Assembly (NCBI GenBank): GCA_913030605.1 | Contig: CAJWEZ010000009.1 | Location: 21,663-85,662, forward strand | Origin: an uncultured Spirochaeta sp. | Lineage (GTDB): Bacteria; Spirochaetota; Spirochaetia; DSM-27196; Alkalispirochaetaceae | Length of the DNA: 64,000 nucleotides | Direction of reading: 5' to 3' | In this document: positions 8,756 through 17,032 of the stretch, one piece after another | Position numbering within the stretch: the first letter of the stretch is position 1 | How the letters are laid out: each line of letters starts with the position of its first letter | Position numbers and translations under genes: made by a program | The notes under the pieces: generated by a model | Databases searched by the model: none | The model's input: only the letters and a program-made list of their open reading frames with translations | What the model was told of the DNA's origin: nothing

Positions 8756-9709
8756 CTATCCCATCGCCGTCAGAAGCACGCTGACCGTTACGGCCGATAT
8801 CACGGTGGAGATCAGGGTGGCGGTGGCGACCGGCGCTACGGCGGCGTCGTAGCGCCGGGCAAACACCGAGGCGTTGATTCCCGTGGGGAGGGCTGCGGTA
8901 ACCACGGCCACACCCGCCCACGGCGCCGGGAGGTGGAACACGGGGACCGCAAGCGCCCACACCGCTGCGGGGTGGACGAACATCTTGATCACGATCGCGG
9001 TTCCCGCGGCGCGCCACTGGCCCGCCACACGAAACTCCCGGAGCGAGGCGCCGGTAACGAAGAGCGCCGCCGGGATCGCCGACGACCGAATGAGACCCAT
9101 CGTGTCACGCACGGGACCGGGTATCGGAAGTGCCGTTACATTCGCCGCGAACCCGAGGACGAGCCCCACCACGATCGGGTTGGTGATCATGCCACGGAGC
9201 GTGCGCAGGCCGACGGTCCCCGGTGATACCCGCCTGCCGGTTCCGGATCCGCCGGACTGGCCACCACCGGATTCCGCCACCACCGTGGTGAGCGAGAACA
9301 TGACCGCCGAGTGAATCGAGATGATCGACATGAGCGGCACCAGCGCCCGATCCCCCCAGGCAGCGGTGATCACCGGCAGACCGATGAGGACAGTGTTGGA
9401 GTAGCCCGCGGACATGCCGAACACCGCCCGCTCCGGTCGGGTGTATCCGAAGGACCGGCGCCCGATCGCCGCGGCCAGACCGTACAGTCCGATCGCGGGC
9501 ACGTAGTACGCCAGCAGAAACGACCAGCGAAACGTGGTCGGGAGCGCGACGGTGGACATCGAGTCGAACAGCATCACCGGCAGGGCTACCGAGAACACGT
9601 ACCGTGCCAGACCCGCGATATCTCCCGGACGGAAGACGCCGGCCGCGGTCACCGCGTAGCCGACTACCGCCACCGCGATCACCGGCAGCACGACACCAAG
9701 AACATCCAT
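8756..9709 (-). CDS. AEC-family transporter (auxin efflux carrier-like permease)
   Basis: A 317-aa integral membrane protein starting MDVLGVVLPVIAVAVVGYAVTAAGVF. It shows the AEC layout of two five-helix halves split by a hydrophilic loop (about 155-180, Gly/Ser-rich). Family-like features include FGMSAGYSNTVLIGLPVI in the first half and LPTGINASVFARRYD in the second. AEC carriers export or exchange organic acids such as malate; the substrate here is unknown. The open frame continues far upstream of ATG 9709, but that part overlaps the neighbouring gene and does not resemble the family. Confidence 0.85.
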   Translation of the reverse strand: MDVLGVVLPVIAVAVVGYAVTAAGVFRPGDIAGLARYVFSVALPVMLFDSMSTVALPTTFRWSFLLAYYVPAIGLYGLAAAIGRRSFGYTRPERAVFGMSAGYSNTVLIGLPVITAAWGDRALVPLMSIISIHSAVMFSLTTVVAESGGGQSGGSGTGRRVSPGTVGLRTLRGMITNPIVVGLVLGFAANVTALPIPGPVRDTMGLIRSSAIPAALFVTGASLREFRVAGQWRAAGTAIVIKMFVHPAAVWALAVPVFHLPAPWAGVAVVTAALPTGINASVFARRYDAAVAPVATATLISTVISAVTVSVLLTAMG

Positions 9710-9809
9710 GACCGGATAGTGACCCACCCGCGGGGAGGATGCAAGCCAGCGACGTCGTTCGGGACCGGGAGGACGGGGCCACCGCCACCTCCCGGAGAGC
9801 CGCGTGGGG

Positions 9810-10904
9810 CTATTCGAGCGCGTACCGGTACTGGAGCGCCACGCGGTAGACGTCCCAGTATCCTCCCACCGTTTCCCGGCGCTGGACGCCGGCGTTGAAG
9901 ATCGTGGTGTCGGTCGCGAGGCGGTCGCGACGGAGTTGTGGCAGGATCGTGAGGCTGTGACGACCGGCGGGTCCGAATGCAAGGTTGGCGACCAGTCCGA
10001 TCCGGTCAGTGCGAAAGGCGGGGTCAAAATCGGCGGGCGCCGAATCCCGTGCCCGATCAACGGCGGCCCCGACGAGTCGTTCGCCCTCATACAGTATCCC
10101 GACGGTGGCGACGGGGCCCCGCGGCGGCTGGTATCCCAGGAACGCGGTGGTCCGATACTCCCAGCCGTTGTAGTTGGTGCCGTCGTCTGCCTCGAACGCC
10201 CACGGCGTGCGGTTCGACGCCCCGGTGAGGTGCTGAAGCGTCCACTGCGGCGAGACGACGGCGACAATGTGGTTCCATTCGCCGGGGACAACCGCCGCCA
10301 GGTCGAACTGGACCGTTGCCCCCGCGACTCCGCGCAGGACGAGGCCCTCGAAGGAGGCGGGATCCACCTCGCCGCTGTTCAGATCGACCGTTCCGAGGCC
10401 GTCGAAGAGGCGCACGTTCCACCCGGTTCCCACCAGGACGGCGCCGGTGAACTGCAGAACCGCCACCGGCGTCAGGGTCACTCTGAGCTCCTGGGTGGCG
10501 GAAATCGGGCTGACGCCGGTGGTTGCCCGCAGCAGGATGCTGTTGTCTTTTGCCAGAGCCCCCTCGCTCCACCGAAGCGCCGGCCAGCGCCACGACTGCG
10601 CGAAGTACCCTTTTGCCTCCACGTTTCCCCAGGTGGTGCCAAGTACGCGCTGGCCGTCGGCTGTCCCGCCGTCCGGTTCGCGGGGGGTGTAGGTGACCGG
10701 GGCAAAGCCGCCGGGGGAGACGCCGTACCCCTGCCGATCGCCGGGGTAGTACGCGAAATCGAAGCCCACGGAGCGGGTCGTCTCCGCCGCGGCGGTACCG
10801 GAGGGCGAACAGAGCGCGATCGACAGGACGGTGAGAAGGGCGGCGGCCACCGGGAACGATGTCCGGCGGCGGGCGTCGCGGTGGCGGGGGGAGGGAGTAC
10901 GCAT
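9810..10904 (-). CDS. Predicted outer-membrane or periplasmic beta-rich protein
   Basis: About 364 residues, not recognised as a named family. An Arg-rich N-terminus and hydrophobic stretch (FPVAAALLTVLSIALC) ending near AAAE predict a signal peptide of about 40 residues. The rest alternates polar and hydrophobic residues with many aromatics (GYFAQSWRW, NGWEYRTTAFLGY, YWDVYRVALQYRY), the pattern of an outer-membrane beta-barrel whose last strand ends near the C-terminus. ATG 10904 is chosen because the longer frame adds 44 residues before the signal peptide. It may share a transcript with the AEC carrier downstream. Confidence 0.6.
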   Translation of the reverse strand: MRTPSPRHRDARRRTSFPVAAALLTVLSIALCSPSGTAAAETTRSVGFDFAYYPGDRQGYGVSPGGFAPVTYTPREPDGGTADGQRVLGTTWGNVEAKGYFAQSWRWPALRWSEGALAKDNSILLRATTGVSPISATQELRVTLTPVAVLQFTGAVLVGTGWNVRLFDGLGTVDLNSGEVDPASFEGLVLRGVAGATVQFDLAAVVPGEWNHIVAVVSPQWTLQHLTGASNRTPWAFEADDGTNYNGWEYRTTAFLGYQPPRGPVATVGILYEGERLVGAAVDRARDSAPADFDPAFRTDRIGLVANLAFGPAGRHSLTILPQLRRDRLATDTTIFNAGVQRRETVGGYWDVYRVALQYRYALE

Positions 10905-11039
10905 GGGGGGATGATACGCGTCCGACGGCGAAGAGGCCAGCGCCCTGGTGGCGCGAACCGAGATGGTGCTGCTGGCTGTATATAGAAGCGTGTTGCATCC
11001 CGCCACGCAATTCGTGGCACAGACGGCACTTCTCACGCG

Positions 11040-11922
11040 CCCGGGGCGCGGGATGGTGGAAATGTCCGCCGAGGTGGACGTTAATCAGCGGATTCGCGAT
11101 CACGGTCATGTCCGCGGCAACCATGAGCGGGATCAGTTTTCGATGGAGATAATAGGGATCGACCATGGCGGTGGAGGTGATGTGCGAGGCGGTCACGCGC
11201 CCCTGCATCCCGGTGGCCCGCGTCAGCTCGGTGAGAACCTCTACGTGACGCGAGGAGGGGTCGTCGCTCTCATCGCAGTGCACATCCACGAGCAGCCCAC
11301 GGTCGGCGGCGACTCTGACCAGGTGCTCCAGGCTGCGCCACCCGAGTTCCGTTGTCCGTTCGTTGTGCGGAATGCCGCCAACGACGTCGACTCCCGCATC
11401 GAGTGCCCGGTCGACGAGGTCCAGTGTCCCGGGCGAACCGTACAATCCATCCTGGGGAAACGCGACCAGCTGGATGTCGATGCGGTCGCGCCACGCCTCG
11501 CGCAGGGCGACCAACGCCTCCACCCCACGGTGCTGCGGCTCGGTTACGTCCACGTGTGACCGGATCGCCTGGATTCCCTGGGCAAAGGCGCGTTCGCAGT
11601 ACCGGTTGGCGCGGTCGTAGACATCCTCCACCGAGAGCCGCGTGCTCTTGTAGACGCCCCAGTTGTCGATTCCTTCGCGAAGTGTTCCGGACCGATTGGG
11701 GATCCGGGTGAGCACCGAATCGAGGTGGAAATGGGCATCTACAAAGGGGGGCGCAACCAACCTGCCGCCGGCGTCGATGTGGTGTTCCGCCTCCGGAACC
11801 GGTGGCGTGGCGGTGCCGGCCTCCACGTCCCGGCGTTCGGCGATTCTGCCATCCTGAACGATAAACGTCGACACGAGGTCCGTTCCCGGCGTACGGGCGT
11901 TGGTGATCGTGAGCTGAACCAT
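11040..11922 (-). pseudogene. Cytosine deaminase-like amidohydrolase, C-terminal part lost
   Basis: ATG 11922, with AAGGGGG upstream, opens a CodA-like protein: metal ligands FVDAHFHLDS, then RSHVDVTEP, VDVHCDES and TASHITSTAM are all present. Homology stops after NPLINVHLGG (about residue 288). The remaining 120 or so family residues, including the GHDD segment with the catalytic Asp, are missing. The reading frame stays open to 10087, but beyond about 11040 it is only an out-of-frame shadow of the 9810-10904 gene. A 3' deletion fusing the gene to its neighbour is the simplest reading. It is divergent from the BMP uptake operon, suggesting a former pyrimidine salvage role. Confidence 0.7.
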
Positions 11923-11975
11923 GTGGAGTCCCCCTTTTCTCGAATAGAGTACCCGCGCGGACCACCCCGCGCAAT

Positions 11976-12005
11976 AGCATACGAATGAGTCATTGATGCG
12001 AACAA
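11976..12005 (-). promoter_or_regulatory. Candidate promoter for the deaminase remnant
   Basis: On the reverse strand TTGTTC (12005-12000), an 18-nt spacer and TATGCT (11981-11976) form a plausible sigma70 promoter in an AT-rich patch. The -35 box lies 1 bp from the 18-bp palindrome at 12007-12024. Confidence 0.4.
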
Positions 12006-12006
12006 A

Positions 12007-12024
12007 AACAACATCAATGTTGTT
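12007..12024. promoter_or_regulatory. Perfect 18-bp palindromic operator between deaminase and BMP operon
   Basis: AACAACAT, a 2-nt centre CA and ATGTTGTT form a perfect inverted repeat. It is placed between the -35 boxes of two divergent predicted promoters (11976-12005 and 12033-12062). Symmetry, length and position suggest one dimeric regulator controlling both directions; no regulator gene is adjacent. Confidence 0.55.
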
Positions 12025-12032
12025 CCAGCATA

Positions 12033-12062
12033 TTGACACTACGGAAATGTAGCGCCAATACT
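12033..12062 (+). promoter_or_regulatory. Sigma70 promoter for the BMP transport operon
   Basis: A consensus TTGACA (12033-12038), an 18-nt spacer and AATACT (12057-12062) precede the BMP gene at 12090 by a short leader containing AAGGAGGAA. The perfect -35 box implies strong basal expression, likely modulated through the adjacent palindrome. Confidence 0.6.
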
Positions 12063-12089
12063 CAGCAGCGGAAATCCAAGGAGGAATCC

Positions 12090-13082
12090 ATGAAACGAGT
12101 TGTAGTGGTGGTGTTGGTACTGGTCGTTGCGGGGTTTGCGTTCGCCGGCGGTGGACAGGAGGCCGACGACGGTGCATTTCGTGTGGCGGGTATCTACCAG
12201 ACGGCGATCGAGGAACCGTGGGACGGGGTGATCCATCAGGCGCTGCTGCGCGCGGAGGAGGAACTCGATATCCAGTACGAGTTCACCGAACAGATCGCTG
12301 CGGCGGATTTTGAGAAGGTGGTGCGGGAATACGCGGACCGCGGCTTCGATCTGATCATCGGTGATGCTTTTCTCGCGGGCGAGGAACCGTCGCGACGGGT
12401 GGCGGCGGACTATCCCGACATCGCCTTCGCCTTCGGCTCCGAATTCGGCCCCGCGGAACCGAATTACTCAGTCTTCGACAACTGGATTCACGAGCCGGCG
12501 TATCTCAGCGGTGTCATTGCCGGACACCTCACGGAGACCGACACCCTCGGCGTCGTGGCGGCGATTCCGATCAACGAGGTCAATCGTCTGGTGAACGCCT
12601 TCAAGGCGGGCGCGCTGAGCGTCAATCCCGACATCGAGATGAAGGTCGCCTACATCGGCGGGTGGTTCGATCCCCCTGCGGCGCGGGAAGCGGCCCAGGC
12701 CCAGATCGAGGCGGGGGCGGACCTCATCTATGCCGAGCGTTTCGGCGTGTTCGAGGCCGCCAGGGAGAACGGTGTTCTGGCGTTCGGGAATATGAGCGAT
12801 CAGAACGAACTGGCGCCCGACACGGTCGTTACCGGCCCGGTCTGGGACATGTACCCGACCGTCGAGTACCTGATCGGTCAGGTTCGGGCAGGTGCGTACG
12901 TCGCGCAGGACCTCAAGGACTGGTCAATGATGGCGAAGGGCGGAGCGCGCCTCGCGCCCTTTCACGGATTCGAAGATCGACTCCCGGCCGATGTGGTTCA
13001 GCAGGTGAACGACCTGACCGCGAGCATCACCGCGGGAACGTTTCGCGTGCCGATCATCGAGGAAGAACCGGTATCGGACTGA
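12090..13082 (+). CDS. BMP-family (Med/PnrA-like) substrate-binding protein
   Basis: A 330-aa periplasmic protein with signal peptide MKRVVVVVLVLVVAGFAFAGG; no lipobox cysteine is present. The body matches the BMP/PnrA family: FRVAGIYQTAIEEPWDGVIHQ, GFDLIIGDAF, the AYLSGVIAG motif and FGNMSDQNELAPDTVVTGPVWD. Family proteins bind nucleosides and feed ABC importers; in spirochaetes they include PnrA and riboflavin-binding relatives. ATG 12090 follows an optimal Shine-Dalgarno. It heads a four-gene importer operon, and the divergent deaminase remnant favours a nucleoside or nucleobase ligand, though riboflavin cannot be excluded. Confidence 0.88.
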   Translation: MKRVVVVVLVLVVAGFAFAGGGQEADDGAFRVAGIYQTAIEEPWDGVIHQALLRAEEELDIQYEFTEQIAAADFEKVVREYADRGFDLIIGDAFLAGEEPSRRVAADYPDIAFAFGSEFGPAEPNYSVFDNWIHEPAYLSGVIAGHLTETDTLGVVAAIPINEVNRLVNAFKAGALSVNPDIEMKVAYIGGWFDPPAAREAAQAQIEAGADLIYAERFGVFEAARENGVLAFGNMSDQNELAPDTVVTGPVWDMYPTVEYLIGQVRAGAYVAQDLKDWSMMAKGGARLAPFHGFEDRLPADVVQQVNDLTASITAGTFRVPIIEEEPVSD

Positions 13083-13149
13083 TTCGTCGACCAGACGGCG
13101 GACGTGACGGACCGGGGTCCCGGCGGATTCCGGTCTTCACGCACTGATC

Positions 13150-13173
13150 GGGGCGGCGCGGGACGGCCGCCCC
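13150..13173 (+). terminator. GC-rich hairpin between binding-protein and ATPase genes
   Basis: GGGGCGGC (13150-13157), an 8-nt loop and GCCGCCCC (13166-13173) form a perfect 8-bp stem without a U-run. In ABC operons such intergenic hairpins often stabilise the upstream binding-protein mRNA or cause partial termination, giving excess binding protein. The function here is inferred. Confidence 0.4.
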
Positions 13174-13200
13174 ATTTCGTGTCCGGGAGGGACGTGGACG

Positions 13201-14742
13201 ATGGACGTACACTCCACGACGGGAAACACGCCGGCCGTCGCCATGCACGGGGTGACCAAGCGATTTCTCGACAACGTGGCCAACGACAGTATCGATTTTT
13301 CGGTCGGGGTGGGCGAGATCTGCGCGCTCCTTGGAGAAAACGGGGCCGGGAAGACCACCCTCATGAACATCCTGTTCGGGTACTACGGCGCCGATGAGGG
13401 CACGATTGAAGTGTACGGGGAGCCGCGGACGTTCACGTCGCCCCGCGAAGCGATCGCCGCCGGGATCGGGATGGTCCACCAGCACTTCGCGCTGGTACCC
13501 ACGCACACGGTGCTGGAGAACGTCGTCGTTGGCACCGGGAAGGGGCTGTTTCTCGACCGCGCCGGGGCACGATCGAGACTGGAGGCGTTGAAGGAGCGTT
13601 TTCGGTTGAGCGTACCGAGCGATGCTCCGGTGTGGCAGCTGTCGATCGGTGAGCAGCAGAAGGTCGAAATCCTCAAGGCCCTCTACCGGGACAGTCGTAT
13701 CCTGATCATGGATGAACCCACCGCGGTGCTCTCGCCGTCCGAGACCCCGCAGCTGTTCCGGACCCTTCGCACGCTCACTTCGGGGGGACGTTCGGTGATT
13801 TTCATTTCCCACAAGCTCCACGAGGTCATGGAGATCGCCGACCGCGTCGTCGTGCTCCGGAACGGTCAAAAGGTGCACGAGAGGTCCACGTCGGACACGA
13901 CCGTGCAGGACCTCTCCCGAATGATGGTGGGGCACGAGGTCCGGTCGAACCGAACAGAACCGTGGCACACCGGCGGCGCCACGGTCTGCCGTATCGATGG
14001 TCTATCGGTCGAGGACGACAAGGAACTCCCGGCGGTGGATGATCTCGTGCTCGAGTTGAGGGAAGGGGAAATCCTCGGCCTTGCCGGGGTGTCCGGAAAC
14101 GGTCAGACCGAGCTCTGCGACGCCCTGTTCGGCATGCGCCTCCCGTCCGCCGGTGCCGTGCGCGTCGTGGACCGGCACGGGACGGTTCGCGTGCTGGAGC
14201 CCGGGCGTCCGTACGCGGCCGTGGCGGCGGGCATGGCGCGCATTCCGGAGGACCGTATGCACACCGGCCTCATGACGTCGCTGACCGTGGAACAGAATCT
14301 CGTGCTTGAAAGCCACGCTGCGCCGCCGTGGAACCGCCACGGGCTTCTCGATTGGGCCGGTATCGGCACGCACGCCGAAGAGCTGATCGGCGCGTACAAC
14401 ATAAGGACGCAGTCGCGACGCGAGCGTGCCGGCAGTCTGTCCGGTGGCAACCTCCAGAAAGTGATTCTCGCCCGCGAACTCTCGACCAATCCTCGTCTGA
14501 TCGTGGCCTCGCAGCCGACCCGGGGGCTGGATGTCGGCGCCATGGAATCGATCCACGCGCGCCTGCGGGAGGAACGGGCGCGCGGTGCCGCGATCCTGCT
14601 GATATCGGACGATCTCGACGAGATTCTTCAGCTGAGCGACCGCGTTGCGGTGATGTACGAGGGGCGGATCATGGGAGAGCAGACCGGAGGCGGGATCGAC
14701 CGTGAACAGATCGGACTGTGGATGAGTGGGGTGGTCCAATGA
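13201..14742 (+). CDS. Nucleoside ABC transporter ATP-binding protein (tandem ABC domains)
   Basis: A 513-aa protein with two ABC cassettes, as in YufO/NupA and sugar ABC ATPases. The first has Walker A LLGENGAGKTTLM, signature LSIGEQQKVEILKAL and Walker B ILIMDEPTAVLSP. The second has a degenerate Walker A (GLAGVSGNGQTEL), signature SLSGGNLQKVILARE and a degenerate Walker B (LIVASQPTRGLD), a divergence seen in this family. It energises uptake with the two permeases that follow. The stop overlaps the next start (ATGA). GGGAGG upstream of ATG 13201 supports the start. Confidence 0.93.
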   Translation: MDVHSTTGNTPAVAMHGVTKRFLDNVANDSIDFSVGVGEICALLGENGAGKTTLMNILFGYYGADEGTIEVYGEPRTFTSPREAIAAGIGMVHQHFALVPTHTVLENVVVGTGKGLFLDRAGARSRLEALKERFRLSVPSDAPVWQLSIGEQQKVEILKALYRDSRILIMDEPTAVLSPSETPQLFRTLRTLTSGGRSVIFISHKLHEVMEIADRVVVLRNGQKVHERSTSDTTVQDLSRMMVGHEVRSNRTEPWHTGGATVCRIDGLSVEDDKELPAVDDLVLELREGEILGLAGVSGNGQTELCDALFGMRLPSAGAVRVVDRHGTVRVLEPGRPYAAVAAGMARIPEDRMHTGLMTSLTVEQNLVLESHAAPPWNRHGLLDWAGIGTHAEELIGAYNIRTQSRRERAGSLSGGNLQKVILARELSTNPRLIVASQPTRGLDVGAMESIHARLREERARGAAILLISDDLDEILQLSDRVAVMYEGRIMGEQTGGGIDREQIGLWMSGVVQ

Positions 14743-15797
14743 GAACTGTGCTGGTGAAACGGGGACCGATCCCGTCCTGGAGCCGCGCCGTGACGCCGCT
14801 CGGCGCGATCGCGGTCACACTGCTGCTGTCGGCCGTGCCGATTCTGATCGCAGGTGCACCGCTGTTCCGGAGCTACGGCGCGCTCTTCTACGGAGCCCTG
14901 GGAACCCGCTTCAACGTGTTGGAGACGCTGGTGAAATCGAGCCCGCTCATCCTTACGGGCCTGGCGGTGGCGTTCGCGTTTCGTGCGAAGTTCTGGAACA
15001 TCGGCGCCGAGGGGCAGCTGCTTGCGGGTGCGATCGTTGCGACGTGGATCGGCGTCACCTTCGGGTCGCTGCCGCGATTCGTCATGCTCCCGCTGGTGAT
15101 GGTGGGTGGGTTTTTTGCCGGCGGGCTCTGGGCTGTCATCCCGGCGGTTCTCAAGACGCGACTGAACGTTGATGACGTCGTGTCCACGCTGCTGCTGAAC
15201 TTCGTGATGATTCACATCATGGGAGCGCTGCTGTTCGGCGTACTGCAGAAGGAAGGCGCCGGATGGCCGATCTCGGAAGAGATATTCGACTCCGCCAAGT
15301 ATCCGTTTCTGCTCGCCCGAAGTCGTTTTCACCTCGGCATTCCACTCGCGTTTCTGCTGGTGTTCGCGGTCTGGTTCGTGAACGAACGCACCGTATTCGG
15401 GTATCGATCGCTTGCCGTGGGGACCAACCTCCATGCGGCGCGGTTTGCCGGGATCCCCACGACACGGGTGATCGTCATGACCGCCGTGATTTCCGGGGGG
15501 CTCGCGGGACTTGCCGGTGTGGGAGAGGTTGCAGCGATCCAGTTTCACCTTCTTGCTGACATATCACCAGGGTACGGCTACACAGGAATCGTGATCGCCA
15601 TGCTCGGCGCGCTTCATCCGTTGGGTGTGCTGCTCGCGTCGCTGTTTTTCAGCGTGATCAATGTGGGAGCCCAGACGATGAGTCGCATGACGGGAGTGCC
15701 CAGCTACATCTCCGGAGTGATTGAGGGACTGTCGCTCATCGTGATGCTGGTTGCACTTCTCCTCAACGAGTACCGACTCAAGGTGGTGGCGTCATGA
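14739..15797 (+). CDS. Nucleoside ABC transporter permease, subunit 1 (YufP/RbsC-like)
   Basis: A 352-aa BPD_transp_2 permease with eight or more hydrophobic segments. Family signatures are GLAVAFAFRAKFWNIGAEGQLLAGAI and the coupling region VFGYRSLAVGTNLHAARFAGI, plus GGLAGLAGVGEV. In YufP-type importers this subunit pairs with a shorter second permease, which follows immediately. ATG 14739 is inside the stop of the ATPase gene and its own stop overlaps the next ATG, so the subunits are translationally coupled. Confidence 0.92.
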   Translation: MRTVLVKRGPIPSWSRAVTPLGAIAVTLLLSAVPILIAGAPLFRSYGALFYGALGTRFNVLETLVKSSPLILTGLAVAFAFRAKFWNIGAEGQLLAGAIVATWIGVTFGSLPRFVMLPLVMVGGFFAGGLWAVIPAVLKTRLNVDDVVSTLLLNFVMIHIMGALLFGVLQKEGAGWPISEEIFDSAKYPFLLARSRFHLGIPLAFLLVFAVWFVNERTVFGYRSLAVGTNLHAARFAGIPTTRVIVMTAVISGGLAGLAGVGEVAAIQFHLLADISPGYGYTGIVIAMLGALHPLGVLLASLFFSVINVGAQTMSRMTGVPSYISGVIEGLSLIVMLVALLLNEYRLKVVAS

Positions 15798-16741
15798 TGG
15801 CCGAGATTCTGTCCGTTTCCTTCCTTGCCGGGTTGCTTGCGGCGACTTTGCGCATGGCGACCCCGATCGTTCTGGCGATGCTTGGCGAAATCATTACCGA
15901 GCGCGCCGGTGTACTCAACCTGGGGATCGAAGGCACGATGCTGTTCGGTGCCATGACCGGCTTTCTCGTGACGATGTCAACTGGAAGCGCATGGCTCGGT
16001 GTGCTCGCGGCGGCCGGAGTCGGGATGCTGCTCGCGCTCCTCATGGCGTTCCTGGTTGTGTTCCTTGGCCTGAGCCAGCACGTCTCGGGGCTGGGAATCA
16101 CACTGTTCGCCACCGGGTTGTCGATGTTCGTGTATCGGCTGCACTTCGGGTCTCCGACCGTTCCTCCGACGGTGACCCCGATGACCAAAGTGGCGATTCC
16201 TCTCCTCTCGAGGATTCCGATTATCGGGCCGGGCCTTTTCAACCAGTACGTGCTGACGTACGCGGCGATGATTCTCATTCCGGCGGTCTGGGTGCTCATG
16301 TACCGCACGCGAATCGGACTGACGGTTCGCACGGTCGGCGAAAACCCGATGGCCGCCGATACCGTGGGGGGCAACGTGAATCTCGTGCGCACGCTCGCGC
16401 TGGTGGCGGGAGGTGCCCTCATGGGCATCGGCGGGAGTTTTCTCACCCTTGCTCATCAGAACATGTTTCTGCGGGACGTGATCGGAGGCCGGGGGTGGGT
16501 CGCTGTTGCCATGGTCATTTTCGGTAACTGGAACCCCGGCCGCGGAACGATCGGCGCGCTGATGTTCGGACTGCTGGACGGGCTTCAGTTGCGGCTGCAG
16601 GGGTGGGGGCTTCCGATCCCCTTCGACGTGTTCCTGATGGTGCCGTACGTCCTGACGATCTTCGCCCTGGTCAGCGTGTCCCGCAGGGCCGCGGCGCCCG
16701 CGGCGCTCCTGAAGCCGTACCGGCGGGAGGTCCGAGGGTAA
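15794..16741 (+). CDS. Nucleoside ABC transporter permease, subunit 2 (YufQ-like)
   Basis: A 315-aa permease of the BPD_transp_2 family. The N-terminus ATLRMATPIVLAMLGEIITERAGVLNLGIEGTML carries the ERAGVLNLGIEG signature typical of YufQ/BMP-system permeases, with the coupling segment RIGLTVRTVGENPMAADTVG and LTLAHQNMF. It completes the binding protein/ATPase/two-permease set. The operon ends here, just before the opposite-strand tRNA gene. Confidence 0.92.
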   Translation: MMAEILSVSFLAGLLAATLRMATPIVLAMLGEIITERAGVLNLGIEGTMLFGAMTGFLVTMSTGSAWLGVLAAAGVGMLLALLMAFLVVFLGLSQHVSGLGITLFATGLSMFVYRLHFGSPTVPPTVTPMTKVAIPLLSRIPIIGPGLFNQYVLTYAAMILIPAVWVLMYRTRIGLTVRTVGENPMAADTVGGNVNLVRTLALVAGGALMGIGGSFLTLAHQNMFLRDVIGGRGWVAVAMVIFGNWNPGRGTIGALMFGLLDGLQLRLQGWGLPIPFDVFLMVPYVLTIFALVSVSRRAAAPAALLKPYRREVRG

Positions 16742-16764
16742 GCCGGACCGCTGCGTCGCAAAAA

Positions 16765-16838
16765 TACCCCGGACCCGATTCGAACGGGTGACCTACGGCT
16801 TAGGAGGCCGTTGCTCTATCCTGCTGAGCTACCGGGGC
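16765..16838 (-). tRNA. tRNA-Arg (CCU anticodon)
   Basis: A 74-nt cloverleaf on the reverse strand: acceptor GCCCCGG pairs with CCGGGGT (one G-U), D arm GCTC/GAGC, anticodon arm ACGGC-CTCCTAA-GCCGT giving anticodon CCT, and T arm ACCCG-TTCGAAT-CGGGT. Discriminator A follows; CCA is not encoded. It reads AGG arginine codons. It lies antisense between the BMP operon and a beta-barrel gene. Confidence 0.95.
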
Positions 16839-17032
16839 GGGTGTGACCGTAACCGTAGTGGATGGAGGGGGGCCGGTCAATCCCTCGACCCGTTCTCGGG
16901 GCCCGCGTCCTCCAGGACCGTCGTCGGCGGTGTCTGTGGCGCCCGCCGTTCGGATTGCGCGCCCGGCGAGTCGAATTCGCGGCGCGCTGGTGTTACATTC
17001 AGGAACAGCAATACTGCCTCAGGAGGATTTCA

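Noticed and set aside
10998-11020. Inverted repeat GCCACG-CAATT-CGTGGC near the deaminase break point, considered as an attachment site or terminator
   Set aside because: A 6-bp stem alone, no U-run, no duplicate of the sequence elsewhere in the window and no integrase gene.
11020-11035. CxxCH heme-like motif (CRLCH) in the deaminase tail
   Set aside because: It lies past the point where homology stops, in degenerate sequence, with no signal peptide or second heme site.
10905-11036. Possible 44-residue N-terminal extension of the 9810-10904 protein, starting with a Cys-rich stretch
   Set aside because: The signal peptide begins after the ATG at 10904, and the extension overlaps the deaminase remnant.
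12033-12089. Extension of the BMP gene to a start at 12033
   Set aside because: The extra codons coincide with the promoter boxes, and ATG 12090 has the optimal Shine-Dalgarno and signal peptide.
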